This document shows, piece after piece, positions 36,820 to 48,300 of a DNA stretch of 64,000 bases (positions within the stretch are counted from its first letter, which is position 1; every line of letters begins with the position of its first letter). The DNA is from Neostapfia colusana (taxonomy: Eukaryota; Streptophyta; Magnoliopsida; Poales; Poaceae). The stretch lies in the NCBI GenBank assembly GCA_030760725.1, contig JASWHV010000003.1, positions 110,020,153-110,084,152 on the forward strand, written 5' to 3'. The notes under the pieces were generated by a model. That model made no database searches and was not told where the DNA came from. It was given only the letters and a program-made list of their open reading frames with translations. The translations under genes were made by a program, and so were the position numbers.

Positions 36820-38056
36820 TCGCTATGGTCGAGGAGGAACCCGAAGTCCTAGACTTCGTTACTCTGAAGGAGCAGCTAGCCTATGACCAAGAGCGGCAAG
36901 GCAAGCTCCGATTTGCATTAACCTTTTTACAAGTTTTTATTGTTTTGAGCACATACTTGAATACCTTATTCTTTGCATTAGAGTCTTGTTTGGAAACCCA
37001 ACTGCATAGCCAAGAGCACCATGGGTTGGGTTTAGGATTGCAAACCCTGTTAGCTACTGCAATGCTAAGATAGGGTAGGATTCGGTACAAGTCGAGTAGT
37101 TGGAACTACTCGCGAGCATGGGCTAGAGGCACTCGACTCGGGTAGAGATAGCACATGATACACATGGCAAGAAGAATGAGACCGAGCAGAGAATAAGGAC
37201 AGCAGGACTTTGGAGCCTGTGTGCTATATCTCCGCTTATGTTGATTGAGGACCGAGCCGTGTGTGGGCCTGTTGAACAAGCTAGAACAGTACCGAAGACA
37301 TACCGGCTATATGGGAACCGGGAAACCGATGTAACTCGGGTAGCTGGGTGTTGAGGCATAGCTGGTCGTTCAGAGGGTAGGTTGAGAGCTCGAGGTGTAA
37401 ATCGGCTGGCGGCACTGAGATGCGCGTGCAGAGACCTCTTGCTCGGGACGATTGGACCGGTTCAACATTTGGCTAACGGGTGAAAGGTGGTTGCGTACGA
37501 CGTCCGTGATGGTTGTTGTAGGCAACATCGAGTACGGGCGTACTTGACGGGTTGTTCGGGTAACCCTGCAGGTGTAAATTGATTATAATCGCCGTCCCTC
37601 GCGGTCAGTCTGTACCACTTGTTCACTATAACGTGACATAGAGAGAACAGGCTTGTCACATGTTAAAATGTTGCAGATTGAATGATGGACATTAACTGTT
37701 AATGATATGCTGTAGTTTATAGCTAATTAAAGTTCCTTTCAACTTTGGGCAAAGTACATGAGAGAAATGCGTTTCTTGTTTGATTGCGGCTCTCTCATGT
37801 GCCTTAGCGTAAGGTTCTCTACTACCTGCTGCTAAAACTTGAAAGTAAGGTTCCACTAATTAGGCGAGTCCTTTGCAACTTGTTTTTATCTCATGTACCC
37901 ATCACCCTCATGTAGAAGTTCCATGTTTAGGAGAGACGGGTCAGCCTTGCTGAGCCTTCGTGCTCACTGCTTGTGTTTGAAGCTTTTGCAGGGTTCTATG
38001 AGGAAGGGACTCCCGAAGAGGAGACGGAACCCCAGGAGGGGAACCCCGTCGAGTGA
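36820..38056 (+). other. Predicted LTR exons 2 (36820-36900) and 3 (37992-38056), element D
   Basis: Exon 2 (81 nt) follows ATCATGTAG and reads, in phase 1, AMVEEEPEVLDFVTLKEQLA with a QERQ end; an ATG is at 36825. The donor is CAAG|GCAAGC (GC type). After a 1,091-nt intron, CTTTTGCAG|GG opens exon 3, which continues in frame as FYEEGTPEEETEPQEGNPVE and stops at TGA 38054-38056. In the duplicate fragment at 38632 that codon is TGG and the frame runs to EWEPCMPPC. Conserved peptide character across diverged LTRs suggests coding; transcription and splicing are inferred. Confidence 0.5.
37754..37802 (+). other. Conserved LTR hairpin, element D 3' LTR
   Basis: Twelve-bp stem with one U-G wobble: GTACATGAGAGA (37754-37765) against TCTCTCATGTGC (37791-37802), around an interior with GCGTTTCTTGTTTGATTG. 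Stem bases differ from C but stay paired. It ends about 190 nt before the acceptor at 37991. Confidence 0.75.
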
Positions 38057-38309
38057 GAGTCGTGCACGCCGCCGTGTTAGTAGGCGTGTGTGCTAGCAAG
38101 GACACGTTCACGGGCTGAACGTGAACTTGATGCGTAGTCTATGCCGTGAGTGTAGACTGGACTTATTTTGATGTACAAATGTTCATAAACCACTTTATGT
38201 AATAAATGTTTTGCTTCCGCTTTGTACCTTTGATGTGTGTTATCCGGTGCTGTGCAACGCAGCACCCCTCAGCGTGATCCTGGCTCGACAAGACCGTGGG
38301 GTCGTGTCA

Positions 38310-38959
38310 TTGCTAATTGGAAGCTTTACATTGCTTGTTAATGATTTGCTGTAGTTTAGAGCTAATTAAAGTTCTTTTCAACATTAGGCAAAGCACATAA
38401 GAGAAATGCGTTTCTTGTTTGATTGCTGCTTTCTTATGTGTCTTAGCTCGAGGTTTTCTTACAACTTGCTGCTAAAACTTGAAAGTAAGGTTCAACTATT
38501 TAGGCGTGTCTTTTGCAACATGGTTTCCTATTATACACTACAAACCCAGCATGTAGACTTCCATGTGTAGGTAAGATGGGTCAGTCTTGCTTATCCATCG
38601 TGCTCACTGCTTGTGTTTGAAGCTTTTGCAGGGTGCTATGAGGAGGAGGCTCCCGAGGAGGAGACGGACCCCCAAGAGGGAAACACCATCGAGTGGGAGC
38701 CGTGCATGCCGCCGTGTTAGTGTGCGTGTGTGCTAGTGAAGACACGTTCATGGGCTGAACGTGAAATTCTTTTGCTTAGTCCACACCCGTGAGTGTAGAC
38801 TTAACGTATTTTTATGTAAATATGTTCATAAACCCTTTTATGTAATAAAATTTTTGCTTCCATTGTTTACCGTTTATGTGTGTTATCCGGTATTGTGCAA
38901 CGCAGCAGCTCTTAGTGTGATCCTGGCTAGTCGACACCGTCGGGTCCTCGCAGTTGTCA
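38310..38959 (+). mobile_element. Extra LTR 3'-end fragment next to element D
   Basis: Repeats about the last 620 bp of the D LTR in tandem (hairpin, terminal exon, TTATCCGGT end), ending GCAGTTGTCA at 38959. Divergence from 37690-38309 is clear, so it is not a recent tandem duplication. It contains exon 3 (38632-38720) with an intact EWEPCMPPC end. Beyond 38959 CACTA sequence begins. Confidence 0.75.
38394..38440 (+). other. Conserved LTR hairpin, duplicate fragment
   Basis: CACATAAGA (38394-38402) pairs with TCTTATGTG (38432-38440) around the same interior motif. Stem positions 5 and 6 are A-U pairs where C has C-G and G-C pairs. It ends 191 nt before the acceptor AG at 38630-38631. Confidence 0.72.
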
Positions 38960-41900
38960 AATTAAAATATTAAAGCTTCATTACAATATTACAAATATAT
39001 AAGATATATGTCATACATTTCTTCCAGCATTGACATCTTCTCGCATATAGGGTTTCAAATCTTTTTAATGCTTCTTTCTACGCGCTTGATGTTGTCTAGA
39101 TCGGTGAAAAGGTACATATCTTCATATTGATTATATTCCACTTCATTATCTCCCACATTTTCAACCCTAACAATATTTTGCTTTCAGAAACAACTACGTC
39201 CATCTTCCTAGTTCATGGATCCTTTACATAAAAAACTTGTGCAATACGATCGGCAAGAACCCACGGGTCATCTTTATAACCCACTTTATTCAAGTCTACC
39301 AGTGTCAGCCCGTAGTTGTCCACTTTCACACCATCAGGATGTTTGACCCATTGGCACTTAAACACGGGCATTTGCATTCTTACGTCATAATCAAGTTCCC
39401 ATATTTCCTCTATGAACCCGAAGTATGTGGTCTTCTGTCCTAGTGGATCATAAGCCTCTATACGAACACCACTATTTTGTGAACACTCTTACTGTCTTTT
39501 TCCTTAGTGTAAAAATGTGTAACCATTGATGTCATATGCTTGCCATGATGTCACCAAAGCAGATGGGCCAGGAGCTAACTTCTTCATTGTTGCCTCATCA
39601 TCAGAGTCTCTGTATGGTATATTTTTGTCCATTAACCATTCAGTGAAATGTCTTATGTGCTCTTTCATGATCCAGTCCTCTGTGCAGCCTTGGTTTTTCT
39701 ATGAAGCTCAATTTCGTGGTCCTCGATTTAAGATTCAGCTATTGCGAGCTGTTGTAGTACACCAAAATATGCACAGTGTACTAATTTGTAATCCTGAACG
39801 ATAAAAGTTTTCTTACCCACTTTGCCTCTCCCTCATAGTCTACCCTCATGTACTGTTATAGGCACGCCTATAAGTGTTCCATCTTTGATTTAATTAGCGC
39901 AACCCTCAATCACTTCTTCAGTAGTATATCCTTCCATAATTGAACCCTTTGGGTGAGCACGGTTTCACACATAACCCTTTAATACTCCTAAATATTTCTC
40001 CAACAGAAACATATGATGTAAATATAGTGGCCCCAATGATTTTATCTGATCAACACGATGTATGATTAGGTGTACTTGCATATCGAAAAAGGATGGTGGG
40101 AAACACATCTCAAGCTTGCACATAGTCTCGATGATGTACGTTTTCAAATAGTCTATGTCTTCCCAGGATATCACCTTTTGCGATACTGCAGTGAAGAAGT
40201 AACACAAATGTGTGATGACAACTTTTACATGCTCAGGTTTGATGACCCTTATTGCAATGGTGTGAAGGAACACTGTCATCATCATGTGACAGTCATGAGA
40301 ATTATTGCCAAATAAGGACAAGTTCTTAAATGAGACTAGCTTGCATATATTGGATGAGAAACTCGTGGGCACTCTGATCCCAGAAAAGCATTCACAAATT
40401 GCCTTTTTCCCCTGTAGTGTCAAGTCGTAGCTGGCTCGGGGAAGGTAATGCTTCCCGTTGGCCTTTTCTAGCAGTTGAAGCTCTGGTGTCATATCAAGAT
40501 CTATTAGGTCCATACGTGATTTTAATCCGTCCTTTGTTTTCCTCGGCATGTCCAGCGAGGTTCCAATGATGTTGTCAAATACATTCTTTGTAACGTGCAC
40601 CAAATCAATACTATGGTAAATTTCTAGGTTCTTCCAGTATGAAAGATACTTGAAAAAAATTGATTATTTCTTGAAAGCCGTGTCAGTTGTATCACCTGAA
40701 TATGTAGTTTTCTTTCTCTTTATTCCTTTACATTTTTTGCCCTTACCGAAAGCAACCTGAATGTTCATGACCATTTCAAACACGAGTTTTCCACTGTATG
40801 GTTTTGGTGCAGTATCTATTTCGATTGTGTTATCAAATTGTTGTTTCATCTTCGTGTACTTGTGTGTATCTATCAAGAACCGCTGGTGTCACATGTACAT
40901 CGTATTTCTGGATGAAGTGAGGAACAAAAATCCAATTCCATCCATGCACCTTACACAACCTTTCTTTCCTTTCATTTGTCCCGATAATGTAAACAATCCG
41001 GCATAATCATGCACGGTAATGAATATCATTGCTCTTAGCGTGAAATACTCCCTCTTGTACTCATGCCATGTACGTACCCCTTCATTCACAGTTTCACCAT
41101 ATCTCCTATTAGAGGTTCCAAGGACACATCAATTTCAATGACGGGTTGTTTCGGACCTTGTATAAGTATAGATAACAAAATATATTTCATTTTATGACAC
41201 AACCATGTCGGTAGGTTATACATCGTTAAGACTATGGGTCATGTGCTCTGTATGCTCTTTATTTTACCAAATGGATTCATTCCGTCTTTACCCAAGGCAA
41301 ACCTTACATTTATGATTTCCTTTGCAAACTCTAGATACTGAATATCAAAATTTTTCCACTGGGTTGCATCACTAGGGTGTCAAATATGTTTTTCATTCTT
41401 CCTGCGCTGCTCGGAATGCCACGCATAAGTTCAGCCTCCCTAGGGTTTGCGAACAAACGCTTCAAGCGATCAATTTCTTCAAGGCACCACATCACCAAGG
41501 GAGGAATTTTTTCTCTTATTCTTCCTGCCTGCATCGTTAGAAGTATCGTCATCGTCACCTTTAGGGCCAATAATATTCTTCTTATTCTTCAGGGTCTTAT
41601 TCATGTTGGTAACATACTGGTGATTGTAGTCCTTCTTGTATCTACTGACACCGCAGATGGGGCATCTAGTTGCGAGCTCATGCTCTTTGTGATACAGAAT
41701 ACAATGGTTCAGACAAGCGTGTATTTTTGTCACACCTAGTGACATTGAGCAAAGAAGTTTCTTTGCTTTATAAGTGCTTCAGGGCAGTTTATTAGGCTTC
41801 GGAAGAATTTCTGCCAAAAGATTCAAAAGATCAGAGAAACTACAATCGACCATCCGTGTGTAGCTTTCAACTTTAGTAGTTCTAGTACTGCACACAATGT

Positions 41901-42073
41901 AGTAAACTCTTTATCACAACCCTTTGATTCATCACATAAGAGCTCCGTCGCCGCATTATTTAATGCCTCCATTTTATTTAAACCTTCACTTGCTCCCATA
42001 GAAATCAATAGATGCGATTCGATGTGACGCAACATCTCCTCACAATCAAACTCATCATCATTACCATCATCAT
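38960..42073 (-). pseudogene. CACTA (En/Spm) TNP2-type transposase remnant
   Basis: Decayed transposase read on the minus strand from about 42035 down to about 39000. In order: an N-terminal piece (41823-42035); a piece reading KIHACLNHCILYHKEHE and a CPICGVSRYK zinc-like motif (41479-41745); IDRLKRLFANP (about 41450); a stretch like MYNLPTWLCHKMKYILLSIL with GPKQPVIEIDV (about 41110-41240); EYFTLRAMIFITVHDY (40889-41089); FGKGKKCKG (40664-40876); a DUF4218-like domain (39965-40603; CFPPSFFDMQVHLIIH, LGVLKGYV); LAPGPSALVTSWQAYDI (about 39550); and a DUF4216-like end (FIEEIWELDYDVR, VDLNKVGYKDDPW, about 39240-39420). Many stops and frameshifts. Both ends are cut by LTR sequence; no CACTA terminal repeats are visible. 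Confidence 0.88.
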
Positions 42074-42535
42074 TGTCGAGGGCCCCCCAGCCATCCGCTC
42101 ACTCACGGGGCTATGCCGCTCGCCCGAGGACCGCGTCGGGTGGTGTCGTGCGATGCGGCACCCAACAGATCACGGGTCGAGGACAAAATCATATTACACA
42201 CAAAGCGTTTTGCGGAAGCGTACAAGTGTACTTTACAACAACTTATCTCAAAATACGCTACAGTGGAAGACTACAACTCTCATGACTCATTTCTATCTTA
42301 GCATCAAAGAAACAGTCCATCCCGCGGACGTTTCTTACTAGCAACATGAAGAACAAACCGCAGCGGCGAGGAAGCTCATGAGTAACCACTCGGAAGTTTC
42401 TGAGTCTCATCGGCACCCCTTCTCATAAGCATGATGTCAATACTTGCAAAACAACTCGGATAGCATCCGTGAGCATAAAGCTCAGCAAGACTTAACCGTC
42501 AAACCTAGCCATGAAACTCTACATGAGGGTAATAT
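42074..42535 (-). mobile_element. LTR stub (B-like family) interrupted by element E
   Basis: Starts TGTCGAGGG at 42074 inside the CACTA remnant. Its first 460 bases follow the B LTR end (CGTCGGGTGGTG, GCGGCACCCAACAG, TTTTGCGGAAGCGTACAAG, CTCATCGGCACCCCTTCTC). Cut at 42535 by element E; the remainder should lie beyond the right edge of the window. Confidence 0.75.
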
Positions 42536-42766
42536 TGTGACACCCGGTTCCGAAAATAGAACCAAGTGAATGCATATGTGTGCCTAGGATGTTCTCCACA
42601 CATACACATGTAATCCACAAACTGAATTCAGAATATAGCCACGAATGAATAGTGTTTAAGTACTTTATTACAATGACCCAATGTCTCACTCAGGAATGTC
42701 TATCTTGTTCTTGCAGCGGAAAACTCTAAACGACAGAGGAAATAACTAAACAGCGGGCTCCAGTCT

Positions 42767-44117
42767 TTAACTCCACAGACATGTTGACGGTAGTTCGCAC
42801 GCCAAGTACTCCACATGGTCCTCGAAGTACTCATCTCCTGTAGCTGATGTTTATGTGGTAATGCAAGGGTGGGTACATGTCGTACTCAGCAAGTGCGGGA
42901 AAAGTATGACATGTAGCTTACAACAAGGTATGGAATAAAAAGGCTCATTGCAGCAAGCAAATTTTATTTCACAAAACATGGTAAAAACAGCAACTATCTC
43001 TAGATGAATTTAATCCTAATATAAACAAGTAAAACAGCAACATTCTTTCATCATAATTCACCATTTATCAAGTCTCATCCAGCCATTAATCTTTCTCAAG
43101 TTCATCTCATGCTCATAAATATTCATAACCATCTCATATTCATATAGCCAAAGACAAACTCATTTGCCATGACTCAAAACTGTCCCAAAACCAATCCCAA
43201 TGACCATACCATAACCATACCGAATAACCATCCCAAGTTTTACCTCTAATCATGGAAGTTGGCCAGGTGCTTGTGACCGGAAGCACGGCTACCATGATAG
43301 TTTTACACTCCGTGGAGGTGGCACCATATTACCCACAAGTTTGTGATTTCGTCACCCATCGGCGACTAAAAAGAACCTCCATTATACCAGTACACAACCG
43401 TCGGTGTATGACCAAGAGATCACAAAATAGCCTTTACAAAGGGGCTACTAGATGTATGGACTCACTGAGGTTTCACGAGCAGGCTTGAATCACCATTCTC
43501 CCACCCACGGGCTCCCTCTTGTGCCATGCAGTTCCTAGGGCAGTCCTCCTCGACTCCCATTCCCCACGCCATCCACGGTCCATAACAAGCTAGCAACAAA
43601 CCTAATTAATCAGCTAAGCCGCACCCATACTTGGCCTTGTGGTGGCACTGTTTTATTGGCATATTCTCGCATGAACCGGTCCTTAGATCTACGGCAAGTA
43701 CCACCATCTCATCCAGAAACATCCTCGAACCAAGCTTGCCTAGATCTCCCCGATTCCATGCCCATTAAAATCATCAAGATCTCATCATCATTATTCATAT
43801 GATTGCAGTAGCTAGACATGTTTTATTTCAGCTTCCCATATCCCGTGAATTAAGCGAAGCAAAAAGGAAAAACGACCATACCCGACTCATCAACTTTCCC
43901 GGCGACAAGGATGGTTAACAAAACTAGTAAACTCCTAGAAAAGGGTGTCCCATCAAGTTGACTCAAGCGTGTGAGTTTTCGCAAACAAAAAAGTTTCGAA
44001 AACATAGGATCAATATGGTCAAAGGGCACTTGCCTTGCTCCCAAGGTTCTTGTTGCTCAAGCGTCTCAATGTCTTGGTGCTGTAGTTTCTCGTAGATGGC
44101 CTCTTGAGCTTGTCCTT
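42767..44117 (-). other. Predicted LTR exons 2 (44117-44034) and 3 (42837-42767), element E
   Basis: Exon 2 (84 nt, minus) follows GTGAGCAG and reads in phase 1 GQAQEAIYEKLQHQDIETLE, ending Q-Q-E-P-W-E-Q. The donor is GCAAG|GCAAGT (44033-44032). After a 1,196-nt intron, AGCTACAG|GA opens exon 3, reading DEYFEDHVEYLACELPSTC and TAA at 42769-42767. In the 5' LTR and both G LTRs the codon after VEY is TAG, so the ancestral stop is probably there. The G exon (QAQGATYDGLQQQDFEQPE) is clearly related. Inferred from sequence only. Confidence 0.5.
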
Positions 44118-44775
44118 CTGCTCACGACCACACACATACAAAATTTGCAGCAACCAATCATCATGTACAAACTTTACTCAAGATGCAATGGAGTAGATGA
44201 ATGCAAATCCTATGGTGCTGTTTTATTAAACCAGTTTGTACGTGTTCTTGCATGTTTTAATGGGCTTTCATGGGGTTTTATGATGGACAAGGGTGTAGTG
44301 ATCAAGTGTGGTCGTGGTGATGATCTTGACTCGAGATCTAGATCAATTCCACCGTCAAAAATCGATCAAAACGCGATCTGTCCACATGAAAAAGTTTCTG
44401 TTTGAAAGGGGTGAAGAAAACGGATGCGTAGAAACAGCGGCAACGACGTAAGATGGGTAATAAAGACCTACCTCCCTTCCTTTTGGTGGCAGGGTCTTCC
44501 TCCTAGCAATGGCAGCAGCCGGGAATTTTCTGGCGACGGTGAGGCGTGACAGGGCTCGTCGGCGGTCTCGATGACGGGGCTCGACGACGGGGCTCAATGG
44601 CGGGGCTCGACGGCGGGGCTCACTAGCGGGGCTCACCAGCGACCAAACTCCGGCGAGGGGGGGTGGTCAACTTGGCGACTTGGAGGGGGGGAGGGCTCCA
44701 ACTCGCTGACTTGGGAGGGGGAAGGAGAGGGGGAGGCTGCGTCCGAAAGGGCGGGAGGGGGGGGGGCTGGGGTTG

Positions 44776-44783
44776 TATTTATA
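44776..44783 (-). promoter_or_regulatory. TATA box in element E LTR
   Basis: Minus strand TATAAATA, about 520 bases into the LTR and just upstream of the GC-rich first-exon region. Confidence 0.6.
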
Positions 44784-44999
44784 AGAGGGGGGGTGGGAGG
44801 AGTCCTACTCCAATTGGAACTCAAATAAGAATCATAGTCAATTTAGATCTTAACAAACTTATCCCATCTTGTTGGGTGCGGCAGCCTTGGGGATTTAATC
44901 CCCCAAATGTGGGGAAAATTCCCCTTTTGTGAAATCAGGGAATTTGGAAATTTTGGGGGAAATTTGGGAATGGCTCATTTCAGATATCTTTTTCCCATT

Positions 45000-45236
45000 C
45001 CTCACCATTTCTATTTCACTTGTTCCATTTCTCCATTCCCCTCTCCAATTCTATGCCCCATTCTCCATTTCTATATTTCCCTTCTCCATTTCTAGGCCCA
45101 TTCTCCATTTCTATATTTCCTTCTCCATTTCTGTGGTTTCCTCCATTTCTATAGTTCCTTCCTCCATTTCTATGGTTCTTTCCCCATTTCTATGGTTCTT
45201 CCTCCATTTCAATATTTCTTTCTTCATTTCTACTTC
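45000..45236. repeat. Degenerate tandem repeat in LTR E upstream region
   Basis: More than a dozen imperfect copies of a unit around TTCTCCATTTCTAT, varying between about 14 and 30 bases apart. On the element strand this is purine-rich, within the first 300 bases of the LTR. Confidence 0.75.
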
Positions 45237-45301
45237 TTTTATAATGCTTTTCTACATGAAAAATGTATGCAATGCATGGAAATGAAATTGAGAGTTTTAC
45301 A

Positions 45302-45320
45302 AACCTACCCCCCTTAAACT
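45302..45320 (-). other. Polypurine tract, element E
   Basis: Minus strand AGTTTAAGGGGGGTAGGTT directly before the LTR start TGTAAAAC. Confidence 0.85.
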
Positions 45321-48300
45321 GAATCTCACCCTCAAGATTCAATAGAGTGGAGAGTACATGAGGGAATTCGGTATTGAGGTCTTCCTCATGCTCCCATGTA
45401 GTTTCGGCTTCCGTGTGATGGCTCCATTGTACCTCGCACCAACGGAACACTTTGTTCCTCGTGATCCTTTCCTTCACGTCCAAAATTTTGACGGGATGCT
45501 CCGCGTAGGTCAGATCCTCTTGAAGTTCGAGCTCATCCATCGGTACTTGTTCTTCCGATATTCTCAAGCACTTCTTGAGTTGGGATACGTAAAACACATC
45601 ATGCACGTCAGAGAGGTGCGTTGGCAGCTCTAGTTGATAGGCTACCTCTCCTCACTTGACCAAAATCTTGAATGACCCAATATAGCAATGTGCTGACTTT
45701 CCTTTCACATTGAACCGTCGTTGGCCTCGGATAGGCGATACTTTCAGATACACGAAGTCTCCCACTTTGAAGGCCAATCTTCTTCACCTATTGTCCGCAT
45801 AACCCTTCTGTCATGACTGAGCGGCCTTCAAGTTTTCACGTATCGTTTGGACTTGCTTTTCAGCGTCTTGCAGCACTTCGGGTCCCAATACTTGGCTTTC
45901 TCCGGTCTCATTCCAGAACAGCGGTGTTCTACACCGTCTACCATACAATGCTTCAAGAGGTGACATCTTCAAGATGGCTTTGTAGCTGTTGTTGTATGAG
46001 AATTCAGCATACGGCAAGCTCCTATCCAAATTACGCCCATGTTTCAAGGCACAAGCTCTCAACATGTCTTCCAAAATCTGATTTGTCCTCTCCGTTTGCC
46101 CGTTGGTTTGCGGGTGATAAGCGGAGCTTAAATTCAGTCGCGTACCCATGGATTCATGCAGCTTCTTCCAGAACCTAGAGATAAATTGAGAACCCTGATC
46201 TGAAACTATCCTCTTCAGAACTCCATGGCAACACACGATTTGCTCCATATACAGCTCGGCTAGTTGTGCAACGCTGTACTCGGTTCTAACAGGAAGGAAA
46301 TGGGCCGTTTTTGTCAATCGATCCATGATAACCCAAATAGAGTCGTAACCCGACTGAGTACGTGGCAATCTGACTATGAAATCCATGCTGAGGTCTTCCC
46401 ACTTCCACTCGGGTACTTTTAATGGCTGTAACTGTCCAGCGGGTCTTTGATGTTCGGCCTTCACCCGTTGGCACGTATCGCATAGGGCAACATATTCAGC
46501 TATGTCCCTTTTCATACCATCCCACCAATAGCAAGTTTTCAGGTCCTTGTACATCTTTGTACAGCCAGGATGTACGGAATAAGTTAAGTCATGTCCCTCC
46601 TTTAATATCATGTCGCGGATGTGCTTCACGTTAGGCACACAAATCCTTTTCCCTAACCAAAGCGTGCCTTTCTCGTCTTCCTTGAAATCCTTTTCTATGC
46701 CTTGTCGGATTCTTTCCTTGATTTCCTCATCCGTTGCTTGGCCATCTCGTATCTCTTGTTCCAGCGATGAGTTCAGTTCTATCACCTCCATCTCGTTCAA
46801 GAACACGAGACACAACCGTTCGAACTCCTTACGCCGTTCGGGTGGCAGCTCCCGAACCGTGAGTTGGTGACATGCTCCCTTTCTACTCAACGCATCAGCT
46901 ACTACATTGGCTTTTCTGGGGTGATAGTTTATTCCAACATCATAATCCTTGATGAGTTCCAACCATCGACGTTGCCTCAAATTCAGATCCGTTTGCGTGA
47001 ATATATACTTGAGACTTTTGTGATCCGTATAGATCTCACATCGGCGGCCAAGGATATAATGCCTCCAAATCTTCAAAGCATGTACCACAGCTGCAAGTTC
47101 CAAGTAATGTGTGGGGTAATTCAGCTCATGTTTCTATAGTTATCTCGACGCATAGGCTACAACTTGTCCTTCTTGCATGAGCACACATCCGAGCCCTTGT
47201 CTTGATGCATCAAAATATATGTCGAAGCTCTTGCTCATGTCCGGAAATACCAAAACTGGCGCTGTGGTTAATCTCTTCTTTAGCTCCTCAAAGATTTCTT
47301 GACACGCTGGTCTCCACTGAAATGCTTTCCCCTTCATTAGCAGTTCAGTCATAGGCTTCGCTATTTTGGAGAAATCCTTGATGAACCGGCGGTAGTATCC
47401 AGCCATCCCAAGGAAACTCCGAATATCTCTCACATTCTATGGTTGGTTCCACTTCAGAACATCTCCCACTTTCCGGGATCAACCGATACTTCTCCCTCGG
47501 AGATGATGTGGCCTAGGAACGATATCTCCTTTAGCCAAATTTGACACTTGCTGAACTCGGCATACAATTGATGCTCTCGCAGTTTCTGCAATGTCAATCT
47601 CAAGTGTTCTTCATGTTTTTCCTCGCCTTTAGAATACACCATGATGTCGTCGATGAAAACCATGATGAACTTGTCCAAGTACTCCATGAAGACCATATTC
47701 ATGAGGTACATAAAGTATGTGGGTGCATTCATTAACCCAAAAGACATAATGGTATACTCATACGAACCATACCATGTTTGAAATGGAGTCTTGGGTATAT
47801 CGGAGGCTTAATCTTGGAGAAAATTTGGGCACCTTTCATTTGGTCGAACAGGTCCTCAATGCGGGGCAGCGGGTATTTATTCTTGATTGTCACCTCATTG
47901 AGAGATCTATAGTCCACACACATCCTTTGGGTCCCATCTTTCTTGTCTACGAAAGCACGAGGGCTCCACACGGTGACGAGCTTGGGCGTATAAAACTCTT
48001 TTCTAGCTGCTCCTGAATTTGCTTCTTGATCTCCACTAGTTAATTAGCGGGCATCATATACGGCCTCTTTGCTATAGGTGCAGTTCCTGGTACTAAATCA
48101 ATAGCAAATTCAATGTCCCGGTCACGTGGCATACCTGGAAGTTCTTCCGGGAACACATCTGAATATTCTTGAACCACCGGAACGCTTTTCAACTTCGCTT
48201 CTTTGATGTGGTTCAGCGATGCCTTCTCGGTTGCCAGTTGGGGTGACTCGAACTCAATACGAGTACCGTGCTCATTTATCAACTGCACGCTCCTCTCAGC

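Larger units (their letters stand above)
34232..38309 (+). repeat. 3' LTR of element D
   Basis: About 4.08 kb from TGTAAGGGCC to GGTCGTGTCA. Layout matches the C and B LTRs: GC-rich block (34850-36090), donor-like CTTCCG|GTACGG at 35431, exon-like segment (36820-36900), hairpin (37754-37802), terminal exon (37992-38056). The frame 34832-35251 ends in a peptide pattern also found in the B LTR (PELL..., CPRT, stop after a Thr codon), which may reflect a conserved exon or simply nucleotide conservation. No partner 5' LTR remains. Confidence 0.85.
42536..45301 (-). repeat. 3' LTR of element E
   Basis: 2,766 bp; in element orientation TGTAAAACTCTC to GGTGTCACA. Pairs with 62762 onward (shared ACCCGGTTCC, GAACCAAGTGAATGCATATG). 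It has a TATA box (44776-44783), a GC-rich first exon, a strong donor-like GGGAG|GTAGGT (near 44475), and predicted exons 2 and 3. T/C-rich tandem repeats fill its upstream end. Confidence 0.9.

Noticed and set aside
38525..38535. CACTACAA as the terminal repeat of the CACTA element
   Set aside because: It sits inside the LTR fragment (38310-38959), not at the edge of the transposase remnant, and has no inverted partner.
43000..43100. Hairpin of the B/C/D type in E and G LTR introns
   Set aside because: I found neither the GCGTTTCTTG interior nor a comparable stem at the expected distance from the acceptor.
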